A stretch of DNA of 64,000 nucleotides from Symsagittifera roscoffensis (GCF_963678635.1 NC_087070.1:5924539-5988538), one strand, 5' to 3'; shown: positions 21,557 to 33,453, counted from the first letter of the stretch. The notes: generated from the sequence alone by a model not told the origin. A program made the numbers and translations.

Positions 21557-24130
21557 AAAAAGCAAGAACTATGGTTTAGGGTGTTTTTTCTCGATTTTGA
21601 CTACCTCAAGAAAACCTCTAAGGTTCAATTGGGCTATGATACCAAAGCCCTTTTCACTCGTAATCTAGGTCCACAATTAAATTTAAAAACTTATTTTCTG
21701 TCAAAACAATTGGTCTAGATTTTTCCGATTTTCAGACAAATTTCACGAAATTTGGTGACACTGCAACTTAATTTTGATCATAATCAAATTATTTCTTCTG
21801 CAATTTCAACGTTATTTTATTGAAATTATCTCTCATTCTTCAGTTTTTTTTACTAATTCAGTGTTCGCTGTTCAAGTTTTTTAAACCTAATTTTCGCCTG
21901 CTACTACAAATATCAACCAAATACGAAAAAAAAAAAGATTTTTTTTTCAATATTCCGAGCTTTTCCCACACTTTTGAAATGCTTTCCTAAAATCAAAGAG
22001 ATCAAAACATTCTGCGCTCGCTGCACAGCAACAGGCTGTCTTTATATTATTAGGAATTGGTAGCCCACTTTTACACAGAAGCAAAACGAAGCTCTATACC
22101 TCGAACCTTAACATGTTTTTCTTATGAATATGCTTCAGTAAGGATTTATATTCTAAAAAACAAGACTAAAAATGCAAGCACTTTCCTCTCAAAAAGCTTT
22201 CAATTTATGCAAATATGATGATGTCAAAAATTGGGAAGAATTTAACCGAAAGAAAATTTAGCTTTATTTTTTGTAGCGTGACGAGTGGACGTTCTAACTG
22301 CTTGTCTTCATATCTAATGTACCTTTCAACATAATGAAAATTCTATAAACGAAAAAACAAGAAAATTTTCGAATTAGCTTTCAAATATTCTCCTTCATTC
22401 TATTTCAAAACGAAAAGGATATTTTGTGAGTCAATTAACGCCATATTTGAATCACTTACATTGCACCAATTCCATTTGAAAAGATTTCTGAACCGGATTA
22501 ACTTTCTGCCTACGCGTTCGAAATATGAAAATTTATGCGAATAGTGATACCAGTTTTGCAGCATTCAAACCACCATAAACAGGTTGTAAGCAAAATAAAA
22601 TTTTCAATTTTGAATTTAAGCAAACCATGACTAACGTACAGTACAAACAAGACTACTTGTATCAGGGCAAAACCTTGAATGTTCCGGCTGCCTTTTAACT
22701 GGTCTCACTTAAGTGTGTTGAAAACATCGTGTATGGAAAAGAAGACAAATTAGCATACCTCCATTCAATTTGGAACGATTTAGTAGTGCAGCATAATTCG
22801 CCACGAGCAAATAATTTTCATCAAAGAACAAAATGAGCAGTTCGGCTAGTTTCGTGCCAAGTTAATAGAAAGGTGCGTGCACCTGGCGTGTCACAGGAGT
22901 ATCTAGGGATCGATCCTCCGAGAGGGCGAATATTCTTTTGAAAACGGTTCGGAATAAAAAAAAACTACCCCGAGCATAAAAAAGCTTGAAACTATCAAAT
23001 TTAGAAAAATATATACATGGCCATTAAAGCTCCATGAGTTTAGAAGTCGATCACGTTTTTCATGACGATTACACTTTGCTGTTCGAAGGAGGAGTTTGGC
23101 CTTCTCATCACAAAGGAAATAAACTGAACTTAAAAAATTCAAAAGTCAAACTGCGAAAACTCAAATTTGAGCGGGAACAAATTTTAAGACTTCCTGAAAA
23201 AAATCATTACGACCTATAAAAGCACTACGTATAAAAGCTCTTAATGATGATTATTCAAACTGGACGAAAATTCGGAGCATAGAAGGTTGTTGTCCCCAGC
23301 AGCAATGCCTGCGCTTTAAATGAAAAAATATACAATGCAAATTTAAATTGTCCAGACAAAATTATTATAACTTGAAATTTAAAACAAGTTTTTCTCAGAG
23401 TGGTTTGATTTTAGACGAAAAAAACTGACGACAAACTTGCCTAGCGTTATAGCAGAATTACTATGAATCATTTTGTTTTGCAGAATTTGGGCCCAAAATT
23501 GAAACCAAAAACGAACATTTTTGATTCTTATAGTCAAAAGGAAATCACACCGAAACTATTGGTTTTATTGTTGTCAAAAATATATCAAAGTAAGCCTCAT
23601 ATATATCAGAAGGTATACAAAATTTCAGAGGGTATAATCTTCAAAAAATGGTGCAAAACATTTGAATTTTGTTTTTTAATAAACAATTACTTTATAAAGT
23701 AAAGTGACATTTTTGGCTATCAAATGAAAATTAATTTTATTTTTACAAAATTGACACGGTTCTATCCTGCTTAAATTTTGTTGGGCTACATAAGAGGCTC
23801 ACGTTGTTATATTTTTGTCAAAAATTCAATTAATACTTTTCGAGTAATTTATGATTGACAAAACACTCGACCATGGTCGTTTTTGGGCCCAAATTTCGCA
23901 AAATAAATTGCATCACATTAATTCTGCTTAAATTCTAAGCAAGTTTTATCCTCAGCATCTTTGTTCTTAAGTCAATCCAATTGGAGAAAAACGCGTTTTT
24001 AAATTTCAAGTTTTAATCATTTCTTCGTCCGGATAATTTAAATCAGCACTTTAGCTCATGTTGTCCGAATAAACTATAAACCTTGCAATGTAATGTCGTG
24101 CAACAAAACGTACGACTTCTGTTTGAAAAA
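21557..24130. other. Gene-poor AT-rich stretch
   Basis: No coding region, RNA gene or clear repeat can be supported. A B-box-like GGATCGATCCC on the minus strand near 22905-22916 lacks a matching A box. Confidence 0.45.
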
Positions 24131-24225
24131 ATAGGCCTCGAAAACAACGGAAGCTGAGCTAGTGCAATGGAAAGAACCCTTTCCTCGGTTACGAAAAAAA
24201 AACGATTTGAACTAGCAGTTTTCTG
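24130..24225 (+). repeat. Possible tRNA-derived SINE-like head
   Basis: GAGCTAGTGCAATGGAAAG (A-box-like) and ACGATTTGAACTAGC (B-box-like) are at roughly tRNA spacing on the plus strand, interrupted by an A run. Weak. Confidence 0.3.
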
Positions 24226-24393
24226 TTACTTGAGGTGCCTTGCTTCTCACAATAAAAAAAAAACAGAAAAATTGTAGTCAAATTAAAACAAGGTGGCAAA
24301 CTAGAAACTATTCACATATTTACAATTGCGATAAGGCAAGAAGTTCTGATAAGCAGTTCTCATATATTCAAGAAAAGGCAGCCAAAATTAGAA

Positions 24394-26148
24394 TTAGAGA
24401 TTTAGCTTCATGAATTCCTGAAGTGCATTTAATCGTGCATCGATATCTTCCAAATCTGCCGACTGATTAAGAACATCCAAATTTGAAGTTTGGCTGCGTT
24501 CTGTGGCTTGCAAAGACCGATTAACTGCAGCAGTCAAATCACGAGGCGAAATATGATCTGAAGCTCTTGGCTTTGGGACGCTATCTTTTCGCAGTGAGCC
24601 GTTATTACTTCTGATGCTTCCCTTAGATGAGTTCAGACCATTCTTCTTAGTGAGAATTCTGCCTGACGTGGAGTTTCGTGATCTTCGACTAGCTAGTGAT
24701 GACGCGTCTGATTCCTCGCCTGATGTAAAGCCAGCTCCCCTCTGAGATGTCTTTAGAGGCGCAATGACTCTACTGCTCCGATCATAAGAAGATGACCTCC
24801 CTCTTTGCGATGACACGGAAGCGTTCGCAGATATTCTTCTACGTCTGTTTTGAGGAAGCTGCTCCGCACTTCGTCTTAATTTATTTTCCTGGTGCTTCAT
24901 TGCTTTTTCTTTGATATAACTCGTAGGATCGAATCTCGTTCGTGAAGAAGTGCTTCCACTTGGCGACCTTGAACGTGACCTATGGCTCATACTTGCACCA
25001 TTTACGGGTAACTCTCTGCTTAGACTTCTATTATTACCACGAGCTCCAACTCGCAAGTCCTCGAAAGAGTTGGTTCGTTTCCTTTGTCTTCCTCTAAAAT
25101 CAGTTTCGACCTTGTTTGATCGAGTTGATTTTTGGAGTGCTGACGTTCCGTTTAAGTATTTGGCTTGTGATGAGTTCTGGCTGCTGACTCCAGGCGAATT
25201 CTTAGGCAACCTTGGCGACATTTTTGGCGAACTAACTCGTTGTGACGTTAGATTACTGTTGTAACCATTAGAGCGACCTTTAACCATGTTGAGCTCAGCC
25301 GTCAGGTTTTTGACCCTGGATCGAAGTGATCTTTCATTTGATTTACTTTCCTCGATCTCATCTAGAAGCTGGTTGTACTCATGGTTTAATTTATTTATAG
25401 CTTTCTGGTGCTTAGATTTCTCTCTTAGCAGTTCAGCTTCCAGATTTTTAATTACACCTTTTAGAACTTTCATCTCTTTGGCAACTAGGCTCGTCTTAGT
25501 GGAGTCTTTGACTTCTTTTTTGAACAGCTCAAACTCGTGAATAATTTCTTCTTTTTCGTTTTGCAGCCTGGTTATTTCGTCTTTCAATCTTCTAGTGAGC
25601 ATTTTTTGATTATCGTCAATTTTAACTGATGACATTTGAGACAAATTTATACTCAATTGTTGTTTCAATGCGCGCACTTCGTTTTGTAGTTCAACAGGGT
25701 CCGGTTTACCCATGTATGGCAATGGTAGTGGATAGTGTATTCTGTCGAACTCAACTGAATAAATCAAAATTAGATATCTTTTTGAGGTAAGTTCACCCTT
25801 TTTAGCATGAGCAGACACTGGTTGTCGTGTGCTCGTGATGTTTCCATTCTTTTGACTCCTTAAATTTTCCAAATCCGAATACGTTAAAAGCTCAAGTGAA
25901 ACAGCATCACTGCTTTCAGTGATTGCGTTTTCTAGCATATTTGCAAATATATCAAATTGCTTGAAGTTGCCAGTTTTATGAGTGAGCTCTTCGATATAAT
26001 CTTTCTCAAAAGATGCTCTCCATTGGTCAGCCGAAACACTTGACTGAACTTCGACTGAGAATTTTTCGTCATCATCAGCATTGAACGATACTAGATATGG
26101 TTCACCTCGAAAAATGATTTCCTCTTGTAAAGACCACTCAGTAGCCAT
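24394..26148 (-). CDS. CCDC61: CCDC61 (VFL3 family) centriolar protein, single exon
   Basis: 584 residues in one uninterrupted frame. Residues 1-145 match the XRCC4-like head domain of CCDC61, with LTHKTGNFKQF (55-65) and the family signature YLILIYSVEFDRIHYPLP (125-142). Residues about 155-290 form a coiled coil rich in E and K; the remaining C-terminal half is disordered and rich in S, R and N. The human protein is about 510 residues, so the length fits a whole protein. In other species CCDC61/VFL3 binds microtubules and sets the orientation of basal bodies and the attachment of centriolar fibres. The gene has no introns here, unlike its vertebrate counterparts and unlike the spliced gene at 4.9-8.5 kb. 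It may be an intron-poor lineage or an old retrocopy that stayed functional. The start is the first ATG, aligned with the family N-terminus. Confidence 0.93.
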   Translation of the reverse strand: MATEWSLQEEIIFRGEPYLVSFNADDDEKFSVEVQSSVSADQWRASFEKDYIEELTHKTGNFKQFDIFANMLENAITESSDAVSLELLTYSDLENLRSQKNGNITSTRQPVSAHAKKGELTSKRYLILIYSVEFDRIHYPLPLPYMGKPDPVELQNEVRALKQQLSINLSQMSSVKIDDNQKMLTRRLKDEITRLQNEKEEIIHEFELFKKEVKDSTKTSLVAKEMKVLKGVIKNLEAELLREKSKHQKAINKLNHEYNQLLDEIEESKSNERSLRSRVKNLTAELNMVKGRSNGYNSNLTSQRVSSPKMSPRLPKNSPGVSSQNSSQAKYLNGTSALQKSTRSNKVETDFRGRQRKRTNSFEDLRVGARGNNRSLSRELPVNGASMSHRSRSRSPSGSTSSRTRFDPTSYIKEKAMKHQENKLRRSAEQLPQNRRRRISANASVSSQRGRSSSYDRSSRVIAPLKTSQRGAGFTSGEESDASSLASRRSRNSTSGRILTKKNGLNSSKGSIRSNNGSLRKDSVPKPRASDHISPRDLTAAVNRSLQATERSQTSNLDVLNQSADLEDIDARLNALQEFMKLNL

Positions 26149-26235
26149 TTCTACCTTAACAATGTCATGAGCATGAACTATGGTGTACTAGCGGGTAACT
26201 TGCATCAACGAGGTTTCAAAAAAAATCTGTTGTTA

Positions 26236-26415
26236 CAGAGTCCAAGCTTCGCTTCGCAAAAACTTGCAAGAACGCGACAAAAAGCAGCTCAATAAAGTGT
26301 AATAATAAATATAAGAAATGAGCCTCGAAGTAGTAAAAAAAATGGGCTACCTCCAAGATTCGAATCTGAGACCTAGAGATTAAGTCTCCAACGCCTACCA
26401 CGGACTTAATAGGCA
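26236..26415 (-). repeat. tRNA-derived SINE-like copy
   Basis: On the minus strand a tRNA-like head (B box GATTCGAATCT near 26360) is followed by a body with GCCTCGAAGTAG-type sequence, AAGCAGCT and GCTTCGCTTCGC that matches the copy at 2455-2615. It lies about 90 bp upstream of the CCDC61 start codon. Confidence 0.65.
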
Positions 26416-26423
26416 CAAAGCAC

Positions 26424-27344
26424 TGTGACATTCGACCAGAATGTGAAAAATGCAATTTATGCAGACTTCAAATTTTTAGCAGTAAGCCTTCCGGATTGAT
26501 GATTATTAAGAGTTAAGAACGTTATTGGAACGATTGGCCAAACGGTGAGGGCCAGAATATTCTGGTATTTTAAAATTTCAAAAATTCGAATTATGACGTC
26601 ATATTTCTGAGAAACGTCAGAAACGGCCATTTTGACGAAAACGAGAAAGAAAAAAAGAACAACATTAGCTGCGCTAGCAACAACAACGAAATTGAGATCG
26701 GAAAACGACAACGAGTTACAGAGTAACAGAAGAACACTCCGAGTTGCAACTATTGTGCTGCTACAATAGTTGCAAGGCCGTTGCGAACAACGGTGAAGGG
26801 TGAGAGACGGCCTTCCGGATTAAGAGAAAATCAGGATTAGCGAGCTTGATCCAGCGGATTCATCAATCCGGAAGGGTAAAGGAACTGAAACTTTTATCCT
26901 GTTGCATAAACTTTTAGCTTCCTGTCATGTCCTGACTTGAATTTAATTAATATCTGGATTCATTTTGATAAGGATGAGAAGCTAGGAGTTGGGGGAAAGG
27001 GTTGATCCATCTTCGATGAAGATGATGATTTTTATCTACTGAACAAAAACAATAATAATATAAATAGTAGTAGCCCTGATTTTAGGAGTGACCTCGTGGT
27101 CTGGGGATACTGAGACCCAGCCATGAGCTCACTATTTCTGCATGTAATCTAGTTAATTTGAGTGTTTTGACCGAAGCCGAAAGCAGTAACGTTTTTGTCG
27201 ACCCGATGTTAGAAAAGACCACCGAAAAGTACTGGCTTGGTAGAGACGGTGAAAAGCATGCAAAGCTCTGTTTAGGCGTACGCCAGTCGTCTTAGGACTT
27301 AGTTTTGTTTTCCGTCGATATGTATCTTCCGGGCGAATGTTACA
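26424..27344 (+). mobile_element. LTR of family C (copy 1)
   Basis: 921 bp with matching ends TGTGACATTCG...CGAATGTTACA. It contains the family polyadenylation region (near a GTTGATCCATC hairpin) and two 67-bp modules (26486-26552 and 26810-26876). It is not flanked by a clear target duplication. It lies 215 bp from copy 2. Confidence 0.85.
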
Positions 27345-27559
27345 CACAAGCCACAAGTAAAGCACAGAAGAGATGCCTTGCAATTTGTGTAGGTCGTTCG
27401 CTCACGTCACATATGAGGTTAAGAACAGGGATTTCGAGTACCCGACTTCTTAAACCGGAACAAATGCCTGTGCAGGAGCAGAGAACCGGACCCGGTCGGT
27501 TCCAATCACCAGGAACCGGAGCCGACGCGGGAGACGGAACCGATCGATATCGACCTAAC
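27345..27559. other. Spacer between two family C LTRs
   Basis: 215 bp, GC-richer than its flanks. It includes a piece (CACATATGAGG region near 27405) like the inverted 3' end of the family B LTR and a GGAACCGG-rich part. No coding sequence. Confidence 0.5.
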
Positions 27560-28480
27560 TGTGACATTCGACCAGAATGGCCAAAATACAATTTATGCAG
27601 GATTCGAATTTTGAGCAGTAAGCCTTCCGAGTTTATGATTTCGAAGGATTAGCGACGTTATTGGAACGTTTAGCCAAACGGTGAGGGCTAGAATATTCTA
27701 GTATTTTAAATTTTCAAAAATTCGAATGATGACGTCACATTTCTGAGAAATGCTGAAACGGCCATTTTTACAAAAAAGCGAGTAAAAAGCAGAACAACTT
27801 TTATCTGCGATTGCGAACAGTACGAAAATCGAGATTGGAAAACGACAACGAACTACAGAATAGCAGAGAACGCTCCGAGTTGCAACTATTGTGCTGCTAC
27901 AATAGTTGCAAGACCGTTGCCAACAACGGTGAAGGGTGAGAACCAGCCTTCCGGATTAGCAAGAAATCAAGAGTAAGGAGCTTGATTCGGCGGATTCAAG
28001 AATCCGGAAGGGTCTCGGGACGGAAACTTTTGTTAACTCACATAAACTTTTAGCATCCTGTCATGTCCTGACTTGAATTTAACTGATATTTTGATTAGTT
28101 TTGACAAGGATGAGGTGCTAGGAGTTGGGGGAAAGGGTTGATCCATCTTCGATGGAGATGATGATTTTTATCTACTGAACAAAAACAATAGTAATATAAT
28201 AAGTAGTAGCCCTGTTTTTAGGAGTGACCTCGTGGTCTGGGGATACTGAGACCCAGCCATGAGCTCACTATTTTTGCATGTAATTCAGTTAATTTGAGCG
28301 TTCTGGTCGAAGCCGGAGAACAGTAACGTTTTTGTCGACCTGATGTAAGAAAGACCACCGAAAAGTACTGGCTTGGTAGAGACGGTGAAAAACATGCAAA
28401 GCTCTGTTTAGACGCTAGCCAGTCGTCTTAAGACTTAGTTTTGTTATCCGTCGATATGTATCTTCCGGGCGAATGTTACA
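27560..28480 (+). mobile_element. LTR of family C (copy 2)
   Basis: 921 bp, same ends and same length as copy 1 but visibly diverged from it. It carries two 67-bp modules (27622-27688 and 27946-28012). Confidence 0.85.
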
Positions 28481-28901
28481 AACCTAGGTGAATTTTAGAT
28501 TGGACAACAACACGCCGACGGGACTTCTAGCAGAAGGGACTTCATGCCGACCGAAATTTAAATTTTACTGTAGACTGTGGACACTACTGTTTTTAAACTC
28601 TTAACCGTATACTGGGAAGATTCGCAGTTTTGGTAGATTAACTGTACTAATCGTACAATTAACGAATTAGGAAAGGTCAATTCAAAGTGACAAAATAAAT
28701 TTCAAAAATTCGTTCTGAAATAAAAACACGTCACGATCTTGAAATTTCGCTTTAACTAAAAATGAGATAAAAATCAGAACGATGATTGTCGCGAATAGAA
28801 CAATACGGACAGATTTTCGTGAAGACACAGCGATATTTACGACTGAAATTACGATAGAAGCTGTCCGAATTGTTAACAATTGTAGCTGTACAATCGTTAC
28901 C
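28481..28901. repeat. Diverged LTR-like fragment
   Basis: Contains AAAAATTCG and AAAAATCAGAACGA stretches placed as in the family LTRs, but no recognised ends. Probably an old related fragment. Confidence 0.35.
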
Positions 28902-29155
28902 TGTGACATTCGACCAGAATGAACGAAAATGCAGATTGGCGTTTTCAAATAGTTAGCAGCTAACCTTGCGAATTGACAGTTTTGAAAGATTAGTGACGTT
29001 ATTGGGACGATTACTCAAACGGTGAAGGTCAAGATATTCTGGTATTTCGAAATTTTAAAAAATTCGAACTGAGAAGCCGCACTTCTGAGAAACGGCAAAA
29101 ACCGCCATTTTGGAAGAAAACCAGAAGAAAAATAGAACAACAATAGTTGCGACGA
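28902..29155 (+). mobile_element. Family C LTR, 5' fragment (copy 3)
   Basis: Starts TGTGACATTCGACCAGAATG and stops at 29155, where another family C LTR begins. Confidence 0.75.
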
Positions 29156-29794
29156 TGTGACATTCGACCAGAATGGACGAAAATGCAGTTTCGAGTTTTT
29201 AGCAGCGAACCTTCCGAATTGGCGGTTTTGAAAGATTAAGAGCGTTATTCAGACGGTTAGACAAATCGTGAAGGCTGAAGGATTTGGAAATTCCTAAATT
29301 TTAAAAATTCGAAGTGACGGCGTAATAATTCTGAGAATCGTCAAAAACCGCCATTTTGGAAAAAAACCTGAAAAAAAAACACAACAACGATAGTTGCGAC
29401 GACGACGACAACAACTAGAAAATTGAGAATCAGAATCGGAGAAAAGCAGAAGTAGCAGAGACCGCTCCGAGTTGCAACTATCGTGCCGCTACAATAGTTG
29501 CAAGACCGTTGCTAATAACGGTGAAGGGTAGAAGACAGCCATCCGGAAGGAAAATAAGGGTCTTATTTCCCCGGATTCAAGAATCCGGAGGGGTCTCGGG
29601 ACTGGAACTCATATTATTTTATACAAACTTTTAGCTTCCTTATTATGTCCTTAATTGAATTTAATTAACATCTGAATTCATTTTACGAGGATGAGAAGCT
29701 AGGAGTTGGGGGAAAGGGTTGATCCAACTTCGATGGAGATGATGATTTTTATCTACTGAACAAAATTAATAGTAAAATAATAAGTAGTAGTAGT
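29156..29794 (+). mobile_element. Family C LTR (copy 4), first part, split by element B
   Basis: Starts TGTGACATTCG; the other part is 56589-56860 on the far side of the nested elements. The two parts abut with a TAG/CAG repeat at the break, compatible with a short, mutated target duplication. Confidence 0.8.
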
Positions 29795-29833
29795 GTGCCA
29801 GTCGGTCATATCTGGAAGTTTGACCTTGAGGGA
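29795..29833 (+). mobile_element. 5' tip of the family B LTR
   Basis: These 39 bp match the start of the B 3' LTR (55695-55733). The rest of this LTR was separated by insertion of element A and continues, rearranged, from 47703. Confidence 0.85.
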
Positions 29834-30717
29834 TGTGCCATTCTGCCAGATGACACAGCATAACCTTCCCGCGACAGAAAAAAAAGTGACTAAAGGCCTT
29901 ATGAACAAAAAAGTGTTGCGACGGAGGGTCAGAATGTTCTAGAATTTTTATTTTTAAAATTTCGATTGGAAGAAGAACATTTCTGAGAAATAGAAAAAAG
30001 ACGGCCATTTTGAATAAAAAAGACGAAAATCAGAACCACGATAGAGATTGTGAAGAACAATTGTATCAGAGACAGAAAAACACGGAGCCTCTTATCGTGG
30101 CAAAAACACACGATAAGGACCTTAGCGACAGATATTTGTGGAGACGGAGGCTTCAGTGGGGGGAAGAGAAATACCACGGAACCCTCCCGGGACACGAAAT
30201 ATAGGAGATAAGAGTGTTATCTCAAGAAAATCACGGGAGCGGAGGCTTGGTCCCCCAGAGACTGTCTATGTGAAGGGACTGTGAAAACTAACTTTAACAG
30301 CTGCTGTAATGTCCTAGATCTTAATTAAACACCGATATTATTTGATATTTCAGGACATGAGTAGATAGAAAAAGGAAAGGGTCAATCCATCTCCAATGGA
30401 TTTAATATAGAACTGTCACACAAAAACATAATAAAATAGGTTGTTCGAGCCGTGTTTTTAATGACAATCACGTAGTCTGAGGATCCGAGACTCAGCTATG
30501 TGGTTGTGTTCGCATGTAAACGAAAGCTGATCAAAAGTCGTTTGACTGATGGCCTAAAAATGGTAACTTTTTACTTTGCCCTAAACAGACCAGAAAATCA
30601 ACTGGCAAGATCGAGACGGTGAAAAACGAGTAGGATTAAGGTAACTGACGCCTGCCAGTCGTTAATAGGTACTTTTTCTACGCTCCGTCGCTGTGTGATA
30701 TTTGGGCGAATGTTACA
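29834..30717 (+). repeat. Element A 5' LTR
   Basis: 884 bp, TGTGCCATTC...GAATGTTACA. It contains two 67-bp modules (29863-29929 and 30181-30247) and a hairpin ATCCAT...ATGGAT followed by a polyadenylation-like ATAATAAAAT near 30430. Confidence 0.93.
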
Positions 30718-30795
30718 TAGACGTTTTTATGGCGCTCCTGGGTGGGCCTGTTAAAGGCATGAAACCATCATGATCAGCAAGCGTTTCAGTGACGA

Positions 30796-31533
30796 ACCCT
30801 CCGCTCCGGGCGTATGCCCGAGTTAGAGGTCTTAATGACCGTTGTTGTACTAGGGGGAAGGTGCGTACCCTCCGTCTAGTGCAATTTAGCTTTTTAACTT
30901 AGTTAACACCGAAAATTCCGGGGGCCGGAGGGTTATGTGGGAAGTCATGAACCCGCTTGTCCCGAGGTCCCGGGACCAAAAACAACTAAAGAGAAAGCTT
31001 AAAACCAAACAAAAACAGTGTATAACCAAGAAAAAGCCAAAAACATAATTATTTAAAAACAAAAAAGTACAAAAAACAGTAAAAAATCCAAAAAAGACCA
31101 AAAACAGTAAAAAACATAAAGTGACAGTTTATATGTTATTTCCGGACGAGATGTGATCTGACCTTCCTATTTGTTGTTGTTTCAGATTGATTTATATCGT
31201 TTCTGATAGAAAGATTGTGTGTTTTGGTGAAGGGTTGGATACCCTCCCTCGAGTGTAATTTGAGTGTTTAAGCACGTTAATGGTGATTTTGCCGGTGGCC
31301 GGAGGGTAGAGTGGCAAGCTGATCAGCGTGTTCCACACTCAACAGGGACATCAAGGACAACATCCGCAACGACTGTTGGGTATCGTTGAAGCAATTTTAG
31401 TATCGTTCGGGTACTATTTCATTAAAACTTAAGTGGTGGGGGGCACGATTGGCGCGGTCCGATTGTACCCTCCATCGATTACAAATTTCCGAGTTAAGGG
31501 CCTTAATTCGGATATTTTGGTGCAAAGGAGGGT
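30796..31533 (+). other. Four 67-bp stem-loop modules in the A leader
   Basis: Modules at 30796-30862, 30867-30933, 31241-31307 and 31467-31533. Each starts ACCCTCC and ends GGAGGGT (GGAAGGT in the first), so the ends pair. Each is 67 bp long and has a central short palindrome of TTAA type, for example TTAAGGGCCTTAA in the last. The same module is found in the LTRs of A and C and in the C leader. Confidence 0.75.
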
Positions 31534-33083
31534 ATAGTACTATTCATTAACGACTATTAATAGATTATTATCCTTATTATATATTACTTATCTCCTATTT
31601 AGACCCAAGAAACACCCATTTTTTGTCGAAAATTACCAATTTTCGACCAAACTGTAGACCCCCAAATTTTCGGATATCCGAGCTTTTCCGATAGGCAAAA
31701 AGCTTTTATATAGAGAGTAGCTACGTAGTTCGATCCCCCTAACTAAAGAAACCGCGTGCGAAAAGACTCAGTAGAAGTTGGAAAAAACCAAAATTTTTCG
31801 GTCAAAATTTCGATAATTTTTTGAATTTTGTCAATCTGTTTTGGGGATCGAGTTTTTGAGTTTTTAGAGTTAGAGCAATAAAATTTTTTACGTTAGGAGC
31901 GTGTTAGCACAACGTGCTCGGTTACTAGAGAAATTTTTGGGTAACCCTCTGAGTAGCTCCGTGGATAGAGCTAACGACTTAAGGTTTGGAAAAGGAAGGA
32001 ATCGGAGGGTCCAAATTTGATAGTTTTTGGCCAAATTTTTGTTTCTAAACCAATTTTGGTCCGGTTTTTTGCATTATTCCAGTGCCGTACAGGGCTGCTA
32101 CGCTCATTTCAAGTATTTTTAGGCACTTTCGACCGGAATTGCGGAAAAAGTCTTTCAGAACCTATATAGGTGGTGAAAATAGGCCATTTTGACGAACGCG
32201 TTTTTGGCGATTTCTCAAAGACTAGTTATCCGATCGGGATAATTTTGGTACCATAAGTCGACGTTTTTGACCACTTTTCTGAATAGCAACCGTTTTTGGG
32301 TTGATTATTTCGGAAAAGAAAAATTTTTTAGAATTTGTTGGTTCGGAGGGTCCAAATCACGGGCAACCCTCCGAGCGGCAGAAAATTTTATCAAAACATC
32401 TTTTTATTCAACTGGGAAGGTTGACCGTGTCAGCCAACCTAGTTTTAAGTCAGGTAGACCGCTTTCAGAGGCTTTACTGCGGTGATATAACCCTTTTTCT
32501 TGATTTTGGGGGAACCCTCCGAAGTGACCCTCCGGAGTCAGCTAAACCCTTTAGCAACCCTCCTTAGTGGAAAATTTCCACGAGATCACCCTAAGAAGTT
32601 ACAACAGCTCCCCTTAGAGCTCCTAGCTTGTTTTGACGCTTTTTGAAGCGAGGGGGAGAACCTTCTAAGCGAGATCGAAAAATTTGAAAATTTTGGAGGT
32701 ACCCTCCAAAGTAACCCTCCGGAGCGTATTAAGCATCTTATTGACCCTCCTTAGTAAATTTAGGGGGACCCTCCGAAGTAACTCGGGTGATTAAGGTACC
32801 CTCCGAAGTAACTGGGGTGATCAAGGTACCCTCCGAGGTAACCCTCCGGATTGTCTTAAACCTTCTAGCGATCTTCCTTGTAAGAGACTTGAGTAAACCT
32901 TCTGTGGCAATTTGGGAAACGGAAAATATCCATTTAATTAGGATCATATTAGGATATTAGGCGTGCTTATCAGGATCATAAGAACCCATTTTGACCCGGA
33001 AATTCGTGATCAACTTTGGATTCTACATTGGGTGTATTAGAAGTACCCGAACAAAATTTTTTTGATTGTGATTTTGGTTGTGT

Positions 33084-33453
33084 GGTTGCCTTGAGCTACT
33101 TAATAGGAAAGTTCGGGCAATCCGGGAACAAATAAAGGAAGAACTCGGTGGGTGTATTAGGCAAATACACACCCACTTGAGAAGAAAAATTGTTCCCTAC
33201 TCTCGTGCACTTGGAGCAGTCCGAGTGTGGGAGAGCTTTTTCATAGACTTTAGAAATTTTCGATCAGAGGTTGCCTTGAGCTACTTAGTAGGACAGCTCG
33301 GGCAATCGCAGGACACCTAAAAGAAGACCTCGGTGGGTGTATTAGGCAGACACACACCCACTTGAGAAGACTGTGTCCTGGGCTTCGTTCTTTCGGATCG
33401 TTCCGATTGGGGGAAGTCTTTTTCTTTAAGACTAAGTTTTATTTATCTATTTC
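33084..33453 (+). repeat. Tandem 185-bp unit with covarying hairpin
   Basis: Units start GGTTGCCTTGAGCTACTTA at 33084 and 33269. Each contains an inner stem GTGGGTGT/ACACCCAC (33148-33155 with 33169-33176; 33333-33340 with 33354-33361). The outer stem differs in sequence but still pairs: GGGAACAA/TTGTTCCC (33124-33131, 33190-33197) in the first unit and CAGGACAC/GTGTCCTG (33309-33316, 33373-33380) in the second. This argues for a functional RNA fold. Confidence 0.75.

Noticed and set aside
31172-31194. Splice acceptor in the A leader similar to one before the third region of B (near 52995)
   Set aside because: The shared TTTCAGATTGATTT could serve a spliced RNA, but no matching donor or counterpart before the third region of A was found.
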